In this document: piece by piece, positions 50,760 to 63,452 of the stretch
Layout: each line of letters starts with the position of its first letter
How positions within the stretch are numbered: position 1 is the first letter of the stretch
Assembly (NCBI GenBank): GCA_050247435.1
Contig: JBFWUF010000002.1
Location: 124,001-188,000, forward strand
Length of the DNA stretch: 64,000 nt
Direction of reading: 5' to 3'
Origin: JAJVID01 sp050247435
GTDB lineage: Bacteria > Acidobacteriota > Blastocatellia > RBC074
The notes under the pieces: generated by a model
Told to the model about the DNA's origin: nothing
Databases searched by the model: none
The model's input: only the letters and a program-made list of their open reading frames with translations
Position numbers and translations under genes: made by a program

Positions 50760-50850
50760 CGGGTGTTATCTCCGCCTGTTTTGCAACGCTTTACTCCAAG
50801 GTGGACAAGGTTAAGTTCCGCGGCCAGGCATGAATCGGCCTGCGCGGCTT

Positions 50851-52443
<1,593 letters not shown>

Positions 52444-52549
52444 TGTTTTCGCGCTCGCAGCCTCGAATTATTGACAGCTTCAGGATTTTCGGGGACAGTA
52501 AGCGCCGCTGTATTCCTTGTCAAGTTTATCAATCAACAACGTGATCATA

Positions 52550-55240
52550 ATGAAAAAGCATCTGCGAACGCCTTTGTATTTTGCCATCACCCTGCTGTTT
52601 TTCACCGTCGCCGTTGCGGCGCAGGAAAAGCCGCAATCGTCTTCCTCTGAAAAACAATCCTCCGGCGAAAAAAAGTCCGCCGCTGAAAAACAAAACGACA
52701 GCGAATCAAAACAATCGGACTCGAACAAGCGCGTCGAGCTCAACCTGCTCGGCAAAACCGACGCCGCTGCGGGAGAAAGCCGCCGTAACGAAAACGTCCA
52801 GTTCAACCTCGTGGACAACAATGCGTTGAAGGAGATGAACGTCCGCCTGGGCACGACGGCGACGATCATCCGCGAATTCAATCCGGCCAGCGGCTATTTC
52901 GGCGCCGAGTTCGGCAACGCGCCAAAAGCGGCAATCACCGTTCCGTCCGTGATCAAATCGGGCTTTCACGGGCGGCTTTACGAAACGCACCTCAACAGCA
53001 TCACCAGCGCGCGGACGTTCTTTCAGGTCGGCGGCGTCAAACCGGCGCACGAGAACGATTACGGCTTCAACTTCGGCCTCGGCGCGTGGCGTGGCGCGAA
53101 GCTCTTCGTCGAAGCTTCTCAACAAAAGATTCGCGGCAGTGTCAACGGCAACGTGCTCGTGCCGAAGCCGGACGAGCGAACGCCGCTGACCGACGATCCG
53201 GCTGTGCGCGCCATCGTGGCTAAATTTTTAGCAGCTTATCCGAAAGAGCTGCCGAACCGCACCGAGATCAACGAGCGGGCGCTCAACACCAACGCGCCGC
53301 AATCAATTGACAACAACCAGGCGAACATCCGGCTCGATCAAAGCTTCGGCGGCAAAGACACGGTCGCGCTGCAATATCAGTTCACGTCGCAGAGCGTCGA
53401 GGCTTTTCAACTCGTCGCCGGACAGAATCCAGACACCGACACGAAATCGCATCTGGCGCGCATCGTCTGGACGCGGAGTTGGAACGCGAAGACGGTCACG
53501 AACTTTTCGATCAGCTACGACCGTTTGACCACGCTGCTGCGGCCTGACGAGAACGCGGTCGGCTCGTACGTCTCGACAGCGGGGCTGACCAGTCTTGGCC
53601 CTGACGGAGCCATCCCGCTTGACCGCGCGCAAAATCAGATTCGCGCCGCCGCTCAGATTCACCGCGTCGAAGGCGCTCACGAATTGACCGCGGGCTTCGG
53701 CATCACGCGTCGGCAGATCAACGGCCAGGAGACCGACGTTCATCGCGGCTATTTTTCGTTCGGCAACGATTTCGGTAACAGTGGGATCAAGAATCTGCGG
53801 CTGGGCCGGCCAACGCTGAGCATTCGCTCGACCGGCGACCCGCATCGGGGTTTTCGTTTGTGGGAATCGCAGTTTTACGCGGGCGACAAGTGGCGAGTCA
53901 ATCCGCGTTTGAATCTGCAATACGGTTTGCGCTGGCAGCCGGTCACAAAACCCATCGAGGTCAACAATCTCAACACGATTCCCTACGACAGCGACTGGAA
54001 CAACCTGGGGCCGAGCTTCGGATTCGCCTACCGGCTGGCGAAAAACTTCGGTGTCGTGCGCGGAGCTTACGGCCTTCATTTCGGCGAGGTCTTCTTCGTC
54101 ACCTATCAGCAAATCAGATTCAGCCCGCCGCGCAATTACAAAATCTCCGTCAACGCGCCGCAGGGGCTGCTCAATCCGCTGGAGGGCAAAGCCGGCAAAC
54201 CGACGGTGTACGCGCTCGATCCCGAACTGGCGGCGCCTTACTCGCATCAATACAACCTAAGTTGGGAGCCGGAGTGGAACAGCGCCGTGCGATTGCAATT
54301 CGGTTACGTCGGCAGCCGCTCGCACAAGCTGTTTTCGATGTGGTATCTCAACCGCGCCCGCCCGGTCGGCGATTGGCGCGAGATCACCACCGCCACGATT
54401 GACCAGCGCCGCCTGAACCCGGAGACCTCCGACCTGCGGCTGATCGTGAACGGCTCGCGCGGTTACTTCGACGCGGCGCGCGTTTCGCTCACCGCGCCGA
54501 ACTTGCCCCGGCTGAAAGGGCTGACGGTTGACGCTTCCTACTGGTTCAGCAAGGCGATGGACCTCGGCAGCGGCTACACCAACACCGCGAACGAGGGCGA
54601 TTCGCGCAAAGGCCGCAGCCAATCCGAATTCGAGACTCATCGCGACATGAAAGGCCCCAGCGATTTCGATCAGACACATGCCTTCCTGCTGCGCGCGAGC
54701 TACCTGATACCCGCGCCCAGGTTCAACCGCTTCGTGACGGCCATTGCCGCCATTGCTGGTGGATGGAATTTTTCGGCGGTGGCGCTCGTCAAGACCGGCA
54801 TACCGTTCAACATCTCGACCGGTTCGGACGGCCCCGGCTTCGGCAACGTTGACGGCAACGGCGGCGACCGCCCCATCCTGATTGATACTTCGATCCTGGG
54901 CCGCACCATCGCCGACCCCGACACGTCGAAGCAGTTGCTGCCGAGAGCAGCGTTCAGGTTCATTCAACCGCAGGAGATCGCGGCATTGGGCGGGCGAGGC
55001 TCGCTCGGACGCAACGTCTTTCGCAAAGGCCCGATCCACAACGTCAACGCGGCGCTCGCGCGGTCGTGGGGATTCAAACACGATATGCGCCTGACGTTCC
55101 GCGCCGAATCAATCAACTTCTTCAACACTCCGCAATTCGCCGAGCCGGGATTCGAGCTTGCCAATCAGAACTTCGGCGCGATCACCAACACGTTGAATGA
55201 AGGGCGAACGTTCAGGTTCTCATTGCAGATCGGGTGGTGA
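52550..55240 (+). CDS. Oar-like outer-membrane receptor
   Basis: 896 residues from ATG 52550; another start 33 bases upstream is possible. Signal peptide, a Ser/Lys/Glu-rich 50-residue linker, then a segment with NPASGYFGAEFGNAPKAAIT and a large beta-barrel typical of Acidobacteria Oar/TonB-dependent receptors (repeated FSISYDRLTTLL, LQYGLRWQPV, SFGFAYRLA) ending in aromatic FRFSLQIGW. The usual N-terminal carboxypeptidase-regulatory domain was not found; the plug is degenerate. It probably imports a polymer or chelate. Divergent from the carboxyltransferase gene. Confidence 0.75.
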   Translation: MKKHLRTPLYFAITLLFFTVAVAAQEKPQSSSSEKQSSGEKKSAAEKQNDSESKQSDSNKRVELNLLGKTDAAAGESRRNENVQFNLVDNNALKEMNVRLGTTATIIREFNPASGYFGAEFGNAPKAAITVPSVIKSGFHGRLYETHLNSITSARTFFQVGGVKPAHENDYGFNFGLGAWRGAKLFVEASQQKIRGSVNGNVLVPKPDERTPLTDDPAVRAIVAKFLAAYPKELPNRTEINERALNTNAPQSIDNNQANIRLDQSFGGKDTVALQYQFTSQSVEAFQLVAGQNPDTDTKSHLARIVWTRSWNAKTVTNFSISYDRLTTLLRPDENAVGSYVSTAGLTSLGPDGAIPLDRAQNQIRAAAQIHRVEGAHELTAGFGITRRQINGQETDVHRGYFSFGNDFGNSGIKNLRLGRPTLSIRSTGDPHRGFRLWESQFYAGDKWRVNPRLNLQYGLRWQPVTKPIEVNNLNTIPYDSDWNNLGPSFGFAYRLAKNFGVVRGAYGLHFGEVFFVTYQQIRFSPPRNYKISVNAPQGLLNPLEGKAGKPTVYALDPELAAPYSHQYNLSWEPEWNSAVRLQFGYVGSRSHKLFSMWYLNRARPVGDWREITTATIDQRRLNPETSDLRLIVNGSRGYFDAARVSLTAPNLPRLKGLTVDASYWFSKAMDLGSGYTNTANEGDSRKGRSQSEFETHRDMKGPSDFDQTHAFLLRASYLIPAPRFNRFVTAIAAIAGGWNFSAVALVKTGIPFNISTGSDGPGFGNVDGNGGDRPILIDTSILGRTIADPDTSKQLLPRAAFRFIQPQEIAALGGRGSLGRNVFRKGPIHNVNAALARSWGFKHDMRLTFRAESINFFNTPQFAEPGFELANQNFGAITNTLNEGRTFRFSLQIGW

Positions 55241-55314
55241 GCGCGAAATGGCCATCTGTCAGGGCTGGTGATAAACTGCCGCCATCAATTGCCTGAAAGA
55301 GAGGTAACGCAGTG

Positions 55315-55521
55315 ATGGAGCTACTGGTTGTTGACGCCGAAGGGCGCATCGTCATTCCGCCTGAAGCTATTAAACGCGCGGGATTGCAACCCGGCGATCA
55401 AGTTGAGGTTGAGCAAAGACCCGAGGGGTTGATTATTTATCACAACGGGCGGGCCGTATTTGAAATTCCGCTGACCGGTTCGATTCGAGAGAGGAATCAA
55501 AATGGAAACACTGACAATTGA
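55315..55521 (+). CDS. AbrB/SpoVT-type small DNA-binding protein
   Basis: 68 residues from ATG 55315 with AGAGG upstream. The sequence EGRIVIPPEAIKRAGLQPGD is the swapped-hairpin AbrB fold used by antitoxins of the MazE/VapB type. It overlaps the next gene by 20 bp. Confidence 0.8.
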   Translation: MELLVVDAEGRIVIPPEAIKRAGLQPGDQVEVEQRPEGLIIYHNGRAVFEIPLTGSIRERNQNGNTDN

Positions 55522-55879
55522 AGCAGAGAGCAATCTGACCATCCCCGAAGAGATTTTACGGAACTCCGGCCTACAGCCCGGCGATGAAATTCCTCTGCAC
55601 GATGCGAATAATCGTCTCTTTCTTTTCATTGAAGACCCGGAAGCGCGCGCCGCGGCGCAGGAATGGTGGAACAGTATGAATGAGGAAGAGCGTCGTCTGG
55701 CGCGTGAAGAGGCGGAATGGTACGAGTCGCTTAGCGAGGAAGAGCGCGATGCAATCTGGAATGAAGGCAATGAGGAACTAGAAAAATGGTTAGACGAAGA
55801 CGACGATGAGGACGACGAAGGAGATGAATTTGACATTTCAACCACCACGCGTCCTGCCGACACGCGTCCTGTTGGATAA
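55502..55879 (+). CDS. AbrB-like protein with long acidic tail
   Basis: 125 residues. The first 40 residues repeat the AbrB pattern of the preceding gene (SNLTIPEEILRNSGLQPGDE). The second half is very acidic (EEERRLAREEAEW, DEDDDEDDEGDEF). Overlap of 20 bp with the preceding gene and 74 bp with the following one makes a tight operon. Confidence 0.75.
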   Translation: METLTIEAESNLTIPEEILRNSGLQPGDEIPLHDANNRLFLFIEDPEARAAAQEWWNSMNEEERRLAREEAEWYESLSEEERDAIWNEGNEELEKWLDEDDDEDDEGDEFDISTTTRPADTRPVG

Positions 55880-56375
55880 AGGCGTCGCACGGAGGGTTTA
55901 TGAGTTTCGAGTTCGAGTGGCGAAGAATCTTCCTCCGACACAACTTCAGACAGAGTCCATGATAGTTTTCAGGCGGCTCAGTCATCGCGCCGTTCAGCTT
56001 TACATCACCGCCGAGTGCGCAAACAACTTGCAACGACGCCAGCCACGGTATGCGAAAACCATTCTCAATCGCGCGGAAACGTTGCGCAAAGGCCTTTATC
56101 TGCGCCGCTGGGCGCGGCGGTTACGCTCATTCGGCTTTTCACCGGAAGATGCCGTAGTGGTCGCCTATGCCAGCTTTGGCTTGGGATCACACTCGCGGAT
56201 CGCCAACGTCGAAGCAATTGTCACAAACGATCTCAAACTGGCAAACAACTTCAAGGCTCAAAAGGCAAACATCGAAGATCGCTTCAAACGGATGACCTCC
56301 GACTTGCTCGATCCTTATTCGAGCTTGACGCTTCCCGAAGTAATGACAACAGCGGACGCGCTGGCTTCAACGTGA
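55806..56375 (+). CDS. PIN-like toxin candidate
   Basis: 189 residues from ATG 55806; ATG 55824 or TTG 55830 would fit the GGAG at 55820 better, so the exact start is uncertain. PIN-fold acidic residues are placed as expected: VLLDKGVARRVYE, TESMIVFRRL, FSPEDAVVVAYASFGL and TNDLKLANNF. PIN toxins cut RNA. Together with the two AbrB-like genes this looks like an antitoxin-toxin trio. Confidence 0.6.
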   Translation: MRTTKEMNLTFQPPRVLPTRVLLDKGVARRVYEFRVRVAKNLPPTQLQTESMIVFRRLSHRAVQLYITAECANNLQRRQPRYAKTILNRAETLRKGLYLRRWARRLRSFGFSPEDAVVVAYASFGLGSHSRIANVEAIVTNDLKLANNFKAQKANIEDRFKRMTSDLLDPYSSLTLPEVMTTADALAST

Positions 56376-56425
56376 CGGCGCGGCTCGCCAAACTTTTCTA
56401 CAACCGAAAGGGCAACCAAACAACA

Positions 56426-57544
56426 ATGAAGAAAAAGATCAACGTTGCGATGATCGGCTATCAGTTCATGGGCCGCGCGCACAGCAACGCCTGGCGGCAG
56501 GTTTCGCGCTTCTTTGACGTTCCGGTCGAACCCGTGATGAAAGTCATCTGCGGGCGCAACAAAAACGCGGTCAGGAAAGCCGCCGACGCGCTCGGCTGGG
56601 AAGAGACTGAGACTGATTGGCGCCGCTTGATGGAGCGCGATGACATTGACCTGATTGACATCTGCTCGCCCGGCGACGCGCACAAGCCGCAGGCCATCGC
56701 GGCGGCGGAAGCCAGGAAGGTCGTCTTCTGCGAAAAGCCGCTGGCCAACACGCTGAAAGAAGCCGAAGCCATGCTCGAAGCGGTCAAGAAAAACCGCGTC
56801 ATTCACATGCTCTGCCACAATTACCGCCGCATCCCCGCCGTCACGCTGGCCAAGCAGATGATCGAAGCGGGCGAGATCGGCGACATCTATCATTATCGCG
56901 GCACGTATTTGCAGGATTGGATCGTTGACCCGATGTTCCCGCGCGTCTGGCGATTGCAGAAATCGGTCGCTGGTTCGGGCGCGCTCGGCGACATCGCGTC
57001 GCATTCGATTGACCTGTCGCGCTATCTGGTCGGCGAGATCACCGACGTTTCCGGCTTGCTCAAAACATTCATCAAAGAGCGGCCGATGCCCAACAACAAA
57101 AGACAGATGGGCAAGGTTGACGTGGACGACGCCGCATTGTCGCTGGTGAAATTCCGCAACGGCGCCATCGGGTCAATCGAAGGCTCGCGCTTCGCCACCG
57201 GGCGCAAGAATTACAACCGTTTCGAGATCAACGGCAGCAAAGGCAGCATCGCTTTCGATCTGGAACGGATGAACGAGTTGGAGGTTTACAAAGAAGAAGG
57301 GCCGAACAGCGGCTTCAAAACCATCCTGGTCACGGACGCGAAACATCCCTACGTCGGCGCGTGGTGGCCGCCGGGCCACATCATCGGCTACGAACACACA
57401 TTCACGCACACGATCTACGACCTGCTCCAGGCCGTCGCCACACGCAAAAACCCGACGCCCAACTTTGAAGACGGCGTCAGGAATCAGCGCGTGCTCGACG
57501 CGATTGAACGCTCCGCCAAATCGAAGCAGTGGGAGAAGGTCTAA
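56426..57544 (+). CDS. Gfo/Idh/MocA family oxidoreductase
   Basis: 372 residues from ATG 56426 (KKKINVAMIGYQFMGRAHSN, Rossmann motif). The signature CEKPLANTLKEAEAML and the helix DIASHSIDLSRYLVG with His and Asp are typical of the catalytic domain. NAD(P)-dependent oxidation of sugars or cyclitols is the usual activity. A hairpin follows the stop. Confidence 0.9.
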   Translation: MKKKINVAMIGYQFMGRAHSNAWRQVSRFFDVPVEPVMKVICGRNKNAVRKAADALGWEETETDWRRLMERDDIDLIDICSPGDAHKPQAIAAAEARKVVFCEKPLANTLKEAEAMLEAVKKNRVIHMLCHNYRRIPAVTLAKQMIEAGEIGDIYHYRGTYLQDWIVDPMFPRVWRLQKSVAGSGALGDIASHSIDLSRYLVGEITDVSGLLKTFIKERPMPNNKRQMGKVDVDDAALSLVKFRNGAIGSIEGSRFATGRKNYNRFEINGSKGSIAFDLERMNELEVYKEEGPNSGFKTILVTDAKHPYVGAWWPPGHIIGYEHTFTHTIYDLLQAVATRKNPTPNFEDGVRNQRVLDAIERSAKSKQWEKV

Positions 57545-57556
57545 CACGAAAACAGT

Positions 57557-57595
57557 GCGGCCCGCCGAAGCGATGATAAGCTCCCGGCGGGCCGC
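57557..57595 (+). terminator. GC-rich hairpin after the oxidoreductase gene
   Basis: GCGGCCCGCCG (57557-57567) and CGGCGGGCCGC (57585-57595) are perfect complements with a 17-nt loop, 12 bp past the stop codon. No T tract, so termination by Rho or a structured boundary is possible. Confidence 0.5.
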
Positions 57596-57672
57596 CACGC
57601 TCGAAATACCAATGCCCTCGCGAAGAAGCGCGGATTTCAGTTTCCCGGTAAACAATAATCAGGAGGCTCTCA

Positions 57673-59307
57673 ATGAATAACAACGCATCATCACGACGTA
57701 AATTCTGTTGGCAGTGGTTTGCGGTTTTACTGCTTACGCCGCTGGCGTTCGGCTCTGTCTCCGCCGCAACGTGTGAAGGGCTGGCAGAGTTGAAACTGCC
57801 GAATACGACGATCACGGCGGCGCAATCCATAGCAGCCGGGGCGTTCACGCCGCCGTCAGGCTCCGCCGCGCCCTACAAAGCCCTGCCTGCCTTTTGTCGG
57901 GTGGCCGGCGTGATCAAGCCAACCAGTGATTCGGAGATCAAATTTGAAGTCTGGCTACCCGCCGCGAATTGGAACGGCAAATTTCACGGCATCGGCAACG
58001 GCGGCTTCGCCGGTTCGATTTCCTACGGCGGGCCGGCGGGTGGGCTGTCGGGCGCGTTGGCGCGCGGGTACGCCGCGGCTTCCACCGACACTGGGCACAC
58101 CGGCGGGAATGCCGAATGGGCGCTGGGGCATCCCGAAAAGATTGTGGATTACGGCCATCGCGCGATTCACGAGATGACCGAGAAAGCCAAGCTCATCATC
58201 AAGGCTTTCTATGGCGATGGCCCGAAGCGCTCGTATTTCGCCAGTTGCTCGAATGGCGGGCGGCAGGCGTTGATGGAGGCGCAACGTTATCCCAACGATT
58301 ACGACGGCATTATTGCGGGCGCGCCCGCGAACGCTTTCACCCACATCCTCACGGGCTTCGCCTGGAATATGAAGCTGACGGCGGGTGATCCTGACAGCTA
58401 CATCCCGGCGAAAAAATTGAAAGCCATCGAGGCCGCCGGGCTTGCGGCTTGTGACAAGCGCGACGGCGTGGCGGACGGCGTGCTGGATGATCCGACGAAA
58501 TGCGGATTCGATCCGGCGATTCTGTTGTGCAAAGGCGCTGAAACCGACGAGTGCCTGACTGAAAAGCAGGTCGCCGCGCTGAAGAAAATTTACGCCGGGC
58601 CGCGCAACGCCAAAGGGCAGCAGATCATTCCCGGCTTCACGCCGGGAGCCGAAACAGGGCCGGGCGGATGGACGGGATGGATCACGGGCGCGACGCCAAC
58701 AACAGCCGCGCAATTCTTTTTCTCCACACAGGCTTTCAAGAACATGGTCTACAACGATCCGAACTGGGATTTCAAAACCTTCGATCTGGAGCGCGACGGC
58801 AAGCTGGCGAATGAAAAACTGGCGTCGGTGTTGAATGCCACCGATCCGAACTTGAAGGCGTTCAGCGCGCGCGGCGGCAAGCTGATTCTCTATCACGGCT
58901 GGAATGACGCCGCGCTGCCGCCGGTCAATACCATCAACTATTATCAGAGTGTCGTGGCGAAACTTGGGCAGCGGCAGGCAACCGGTTTCATTCGGCTGTT
59001 TATGGCGCCGGGCGTTCAGCATTGCGCCGGAGGCCCTGGCCCGGACACTTTCGGCCAGATGGTCACAAGGACGCAATCCGACCCACAACACGACCTGACA
59101 CTGGCGCTAGAACGTTGGGTGGAACAAGGCGTCGCGCCCGATCAGGTCATCGCCACGAAACGGCAGGGCGCGAATGCTCCGGCGGCGCGCACACGCCCGC
59201 TTTGCTCGTATCCGCGAGTCGCCCGCTACAAAGGGAGCGGCAGCACGGATGACGCGGCGAATTTTAGTTGCGTGATGGAGCAGCCCGGTCAGAAAACAAA
59301 GAAGTGA
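57673..59307 (+). CDS. Exported tannase/feruloyl esterase family enzyme
   Basis: 544 residues. AGGAGG before ATG and a signal peptide to about residue 32 (ending SVSAAT). The nucleophile Ser193 is in FASCSNGGRQAL, the Asp in LYHGWNDAALPP, and the His in GVQHCAGGPGPD; the Cys beside Ser and the Cys beside His form the usual family disulfide. Substrates in the family are tannins and feruloyl esters of plant material. Confidence 0.9.
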   Translation: MNNNASSRRKFCWQWFAVLLLTPLAFGSVSAATCEGLAELKLPNTTITAAQSIAAGAFTPPSGSAAPYKALPAFCRVAGVIKPTSDSEIKFEVWLPAANWNGKFHGIGNGGFAGSISYGGPAGGLSGALARGYAAASTDTGHTGGNAEWALGHPEKIVDYGHRAIHEMTEKAKLIIKAFYGDGPKRSYFASCSNGGRQALMEAQRYPNDYDGIIAGAPANAFTHILTGFAWNMKLTAGDPDSYIPAKKLKAIEAAGLAACDKRDGVADGVLDDPTKCGFDPAILLCKGAETDECLTEKQVAALKKIYAGPRNAKGQQIIPGFTPGAETGPGGWTGWITGATPTTAAQFFFSTQAFKNMVYNDPNWDFKTFDLERDGKLANEKLASVLNATDPNLKAFSARGGKLILYHGWNDAALPPVNTINYYQSVVAKLGQRQATGFIRLFMAPGVQHCAGGPGPDTFGQMVTRTQSDPQHDLTLALERWVEQGVAPDQVIATKRQGANAPAARTRPLCSYPRVARYKGSGSTDDAANFSCVMEQPGQKTKK

Positions 59308-59422
59308 CACTTGCGCTCGTCTCTGTTGCAACACATCGAACAAACCACTGAATATCTATTTGTCGCAGGGCTTTCCTCCTCTTACGGAGCGAAATCAATG
59401 CGGCCATTTTTCCGGAGGAACT

Positions 59423-60754
<1,332 letters not shown>

Positions 60755-60777
60755 CGACAATCGTAAAAAAGGAACTC

Positions 60778-62001
60778 ATGAAAACGTCCGATGCCGCGGA
60801 ACGCATCCTGCTTTTCAACCAGGGCCGCCAGCCTGATTTGCTGCGCCTGAAGATGGATAAAATGCGCGAGGATGCGTTCGTCTTTCTGCGCGGAACCTGC
60901 CATCTATTTTATGAACACTGGCCGGCGGATTCGGTGTTGAACGATGCGCCGCGAGTATGGCTGTGCGGCGACCTTCATCTGGAAAATTTCGGCAGTTTCA
61001 AGGCCGACAATCGGCTGGTTCATTTCGACGTCAACGACTTCGACGAAGCCGCGCTGGCCCCGTGTACGTGGGACGTGGCTCGACTGCTGACCAGCGTGTT
61101 GGTGGGCGCGGACAGTTTGAAAATCAAGCCGCGCGATAAGCAAACGGCAGTTCAGGTCTGTCTCGACGCCTATTGCCGTGCGCTGGCGGCGGGACGCGCG
61201 CGGTGGGTGGAACGCGAGACGGCCAGAGGGCTGGTGCGAGATCTGCTGGAAGATTTGCGGGGGCGAAGGCGCAAGAAATTTTTGAACGGGCGAACCAAAC
61301 TGGTGGATGGGAACCGGCGATTCCGCACAAAGCACCCTCGCATGCTGCCTGCGTCCAAGGCCGAACGCGCGCGGATCAAAACTTTCTTCAAAACGTGGTC
61401 GGCGGAGCAGCCCAATCCCAAATTCTTCCGGCTGCTCGACGTCGCGCGCCGCATCGCCGGCACGGGCAGTCTGGGGGTTGAACGGTATGTGGCCCTCATC
61501 GAAGGCAACGGCAGCCCGGACGACAACTATCTGCTCGATCTGAAAGAGGCTCGCCCTTCGGCGCTGTCGCCCTTGCTCCGGCAGCTAGGCTTGTCCCAAC
61601 CGGAGTGGCCCAATGAGGCGGCGCGTATCATCGCGGTTAAAGATCGAGTGTTGAGCACACCGCCGGCCCTGCTCGCCTCGGTCGAGATCACGGGCAAGCC
61701 ATTCTCTATTTGCGAGTTGGAACCGACGCAGGATCGCGTCAGCCTGGCGAGTTGCGGCGGCAATCTCAAACAGTTGCGCCCGATCCTCGAAACGATGGGC
61801 GAGTTGACCGCTTGGGGCCAGTTGCGCAGCAGTGGACGGCAAGGCTCAGCCACCGCGGATGAATTGATTGCGTTCGCCGAGCGCCCGCAATGGCGAAAGG
61901 AGGCGCTCCGAGCCGCGCAGGAACTTCACGACCTGGTCGTAGCCGATTATCAAGCTTACTGCGCGGCTTATGATCGTGGCCTTGTCGGGACGACATCATG
62001 A
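60778..62001 (+). CDS. DUF2252 family protein
   Basis: 407 residues, ATG after AAGGA. Kinase-like fold blocks: VWLCGDLHLENFGSFK and HFDVNDFDEAALAPCTWDVA are the strongest marks of DUF2252. Some members are predicted to phosphorylate small molecules, but no function is proved. It follows the serine hydrolase by 23 bp. Confidence 0.8.
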   Translation: MKTSDAAERILLFNQGRQPDLLRLKMDKMREDAFVFLRGTCHLFYEHWPADSVLNDAPRVWLCGDLHLENFGSFKADNRLVHFDVNDFDEAALAPCTWDVARLLTSVLVGADSLKIKPRDKQTAVQVCLDAYCRALAAGRARWVERETARGLVRDLLEDLRGRRRKKFLNGRTKLVDGNRRFRTKHPRMLPASKAERARIKTFFKTWSAEQPNPKFFRLLDVARRIAGTGSLGVERYVALIEGNGSPDDNYLLDLKEARPSALSPLLRQLGLSQPEWPNEAARIIAVKDRVLSTPPALLASVEITGKPFSICELEPTQDRVSLASCGGNLKQLRPILETMGELTAWGQLRSSGRQGSATADELIAFAERPQWRKEALRAAQELHDLVVADYQAYCAAYDRGLVGTTS

Positions 62002-62287
62002 CTCGATGGTTGCGGCGCATTCATCAATCGCGGAAATCTGAGAGAGTGTTTTGAAATTCTGTTTCCGGCGAATCCCACCAACGGCAGCCAGTGGGTAGTT
62101 ACTTATCCGAACACAAATAGCTAAAGAGTTATTGATAAAGCGCGGAGCATATGGAGTGCGGCGAGTCCTCGCCGCTTTTGTTTATTTTAAAAGTAATCGG
62201 CGAGGAATCGCCGCACAACAAAAGCAACGCGCCCAGTGTGTTTATTTGTTTATTCTAGGCTCAATAAAGTCCAACCTGCAATCAAAG
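62002..62287 (+). other. Intergenic region with in-frame extension and nested palindrome copy
   Basis: After TGA at 61999-62001 the same frame stays open to TAA at 62122-62124 and reads GAFINRGNLRECFEILFPAN then PTNGSQWVVTYPNTNS; this could be chance. At 62140-62178 is a copy of the 39-bp repeat arm from 30530 (one change), and a short imperfect right arm at 62198-62216. Nothing else is seen. Confidence 0.5.
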
Positions 62288-63418
62288 TTACTTCACCGTG
62301 CCGATGAAGCCTACGTCGTTAACCGGCTGTCCGGTAGAACTGGCGAAATTCGCCGTTGAGAAATTGAAGGTCACGCCGGACTTGGAAATTGTAGCCCGGT
62401 AAGTGAAACCGACAGTGAACCCGGATTGGCTCCATCTGCCGTCTTTCTGCGTCGTGACCGGGCCGGGCACATTGGCTTGACCGGGTTTCGCATTCAGGGC
62501 TGCGAAGCTGATTGTCGCGCCTGGAAGCGGGGTTTGAGCGCCTTGCGACAAACTATTTACTACGGCTCGCCCACCGGCAGTGAACGTTTGCGATGGCGTG
62601 GGAACAGGTTTAGCGCCAACATCGTTTGGTCGTCCGATAAATTGCACGATTCCCGCGCCTTCGCTCACCAACTGTTCAGCCGGTTCGATGATGAAAAAAC
62701 GTTTGGTGGCTGTGACACGCACCTTTTTGCCAACTGGAAAGCCATCTTGCCGCCAACGGCCCTGGCTGTTGCTTTCGGTCGAGGACGTTCCTCTGCCAGA
62801 ACCCACTACATCGAAGGTTAACTTTACTCCTTCGAGCGGCGTTCCTTTCTGCGCGTTGATGACTTTCCCCTGTATCTTAAAAGTGGGGATGGGCGGTGGG
62901 GCTGGCGCCTGACCGCCCCCTGAGCCGCCGCCTGGACCGCCCGAGCCTACGCCGGGGCCGATGGCCAGACTCTGAGTCAAGCTGCCTTTGGCGGCCAGGA
63001 CGCCCGTGGCGTTCACGACGGCTTTGGCGATTTTGGTCAGATTGTTGTCGCGTTTGCCCGCAAGTCTGAACTCCGCCGAACGGATGCCTCCTTCGAATTT
63101 TCTTTTATCGCTGCGTTGTGAACCGTCCGCCCGCGTGACGAGCAGGCTGACTTCAAAACTATTCGCACACGGCGAACTCGTGCTCCACCGCACGCGAAAA
63201 GTCTCGGTGATCGCGCCAATTTCAATGCGTTCGATGCCGGTGATGCTCGCCTCCGGGCGGCAGCCTTCCTCGAATGCGGCGTGGGCGCCCACGTGATTGG
63301 CGTTGGCGTGACCGGGCGCGGCCAAAGCGGGCTGTGTTGGCCGGGTGTAGCCCCAGCCAAACCCCACGGCGGAAAGCGCCAGCAAGCCAAACCAGAAAAG
63401 CCTATTTTGCCTTGTCAT
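62288..63418 (-). CDS. Exported protein with two carboxypeptidase-regulatory-like modules
   Basis: 376 residues. An N-terminal signal peptide and a domain (about 50-145) with two Cys (EEGCRPEASITG, SSPCANSFEV) similar to the following small gene. A Gly/Pro linker leads to two beta-sandwich modules (IQGKVINAQKGTPLEGVKLT near 182; TAGGRAVVNSLSQGAQTPLP near 280), typical of adhesive or transport-related folds. The two modules have the same layout (QDGFPVGKKVRVTATK / QSGFTVGFTYRATISK). Function unknown. Confidence 0.75.
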   Translation of the reverse strand: MTRQNRLFWFGLLALSAVGFGWGYTRPTQPALAAPGHANANHVGAHAAFEEGCRPEASITGIERIEIGAITETFRVRWSTSSPCANSFEVSLLVTRADGSQRSDKRKFEGGIRSAEFRLAGKRDNNLTKIAKAVVNATGVLAAKGSLTQSLAIGPGVGSGGPGGGSGGGQAPAPPPIPTFKIQGKVINAQKGTPLEGVKLTFDVVGSGRGTSSTESNSQGRWRQDGFPVGKKVRVTATKRFFIIEPAEQLVSEGAGIVQFIGRPNDVGAKPVPTPSQTFTAGGRAVVNSLSQGAQTPLPGATISFAALNAKPGQANVPGPVTTQKDGRWSQSGFTVGFTYRATISKSGVTFNFSTANFASSTGQPVNDVGFIGTVK

Positions 63419-63452
63419 CTTTTTTCTCCTCTTTACCGGCTTTGCGCCGCCG

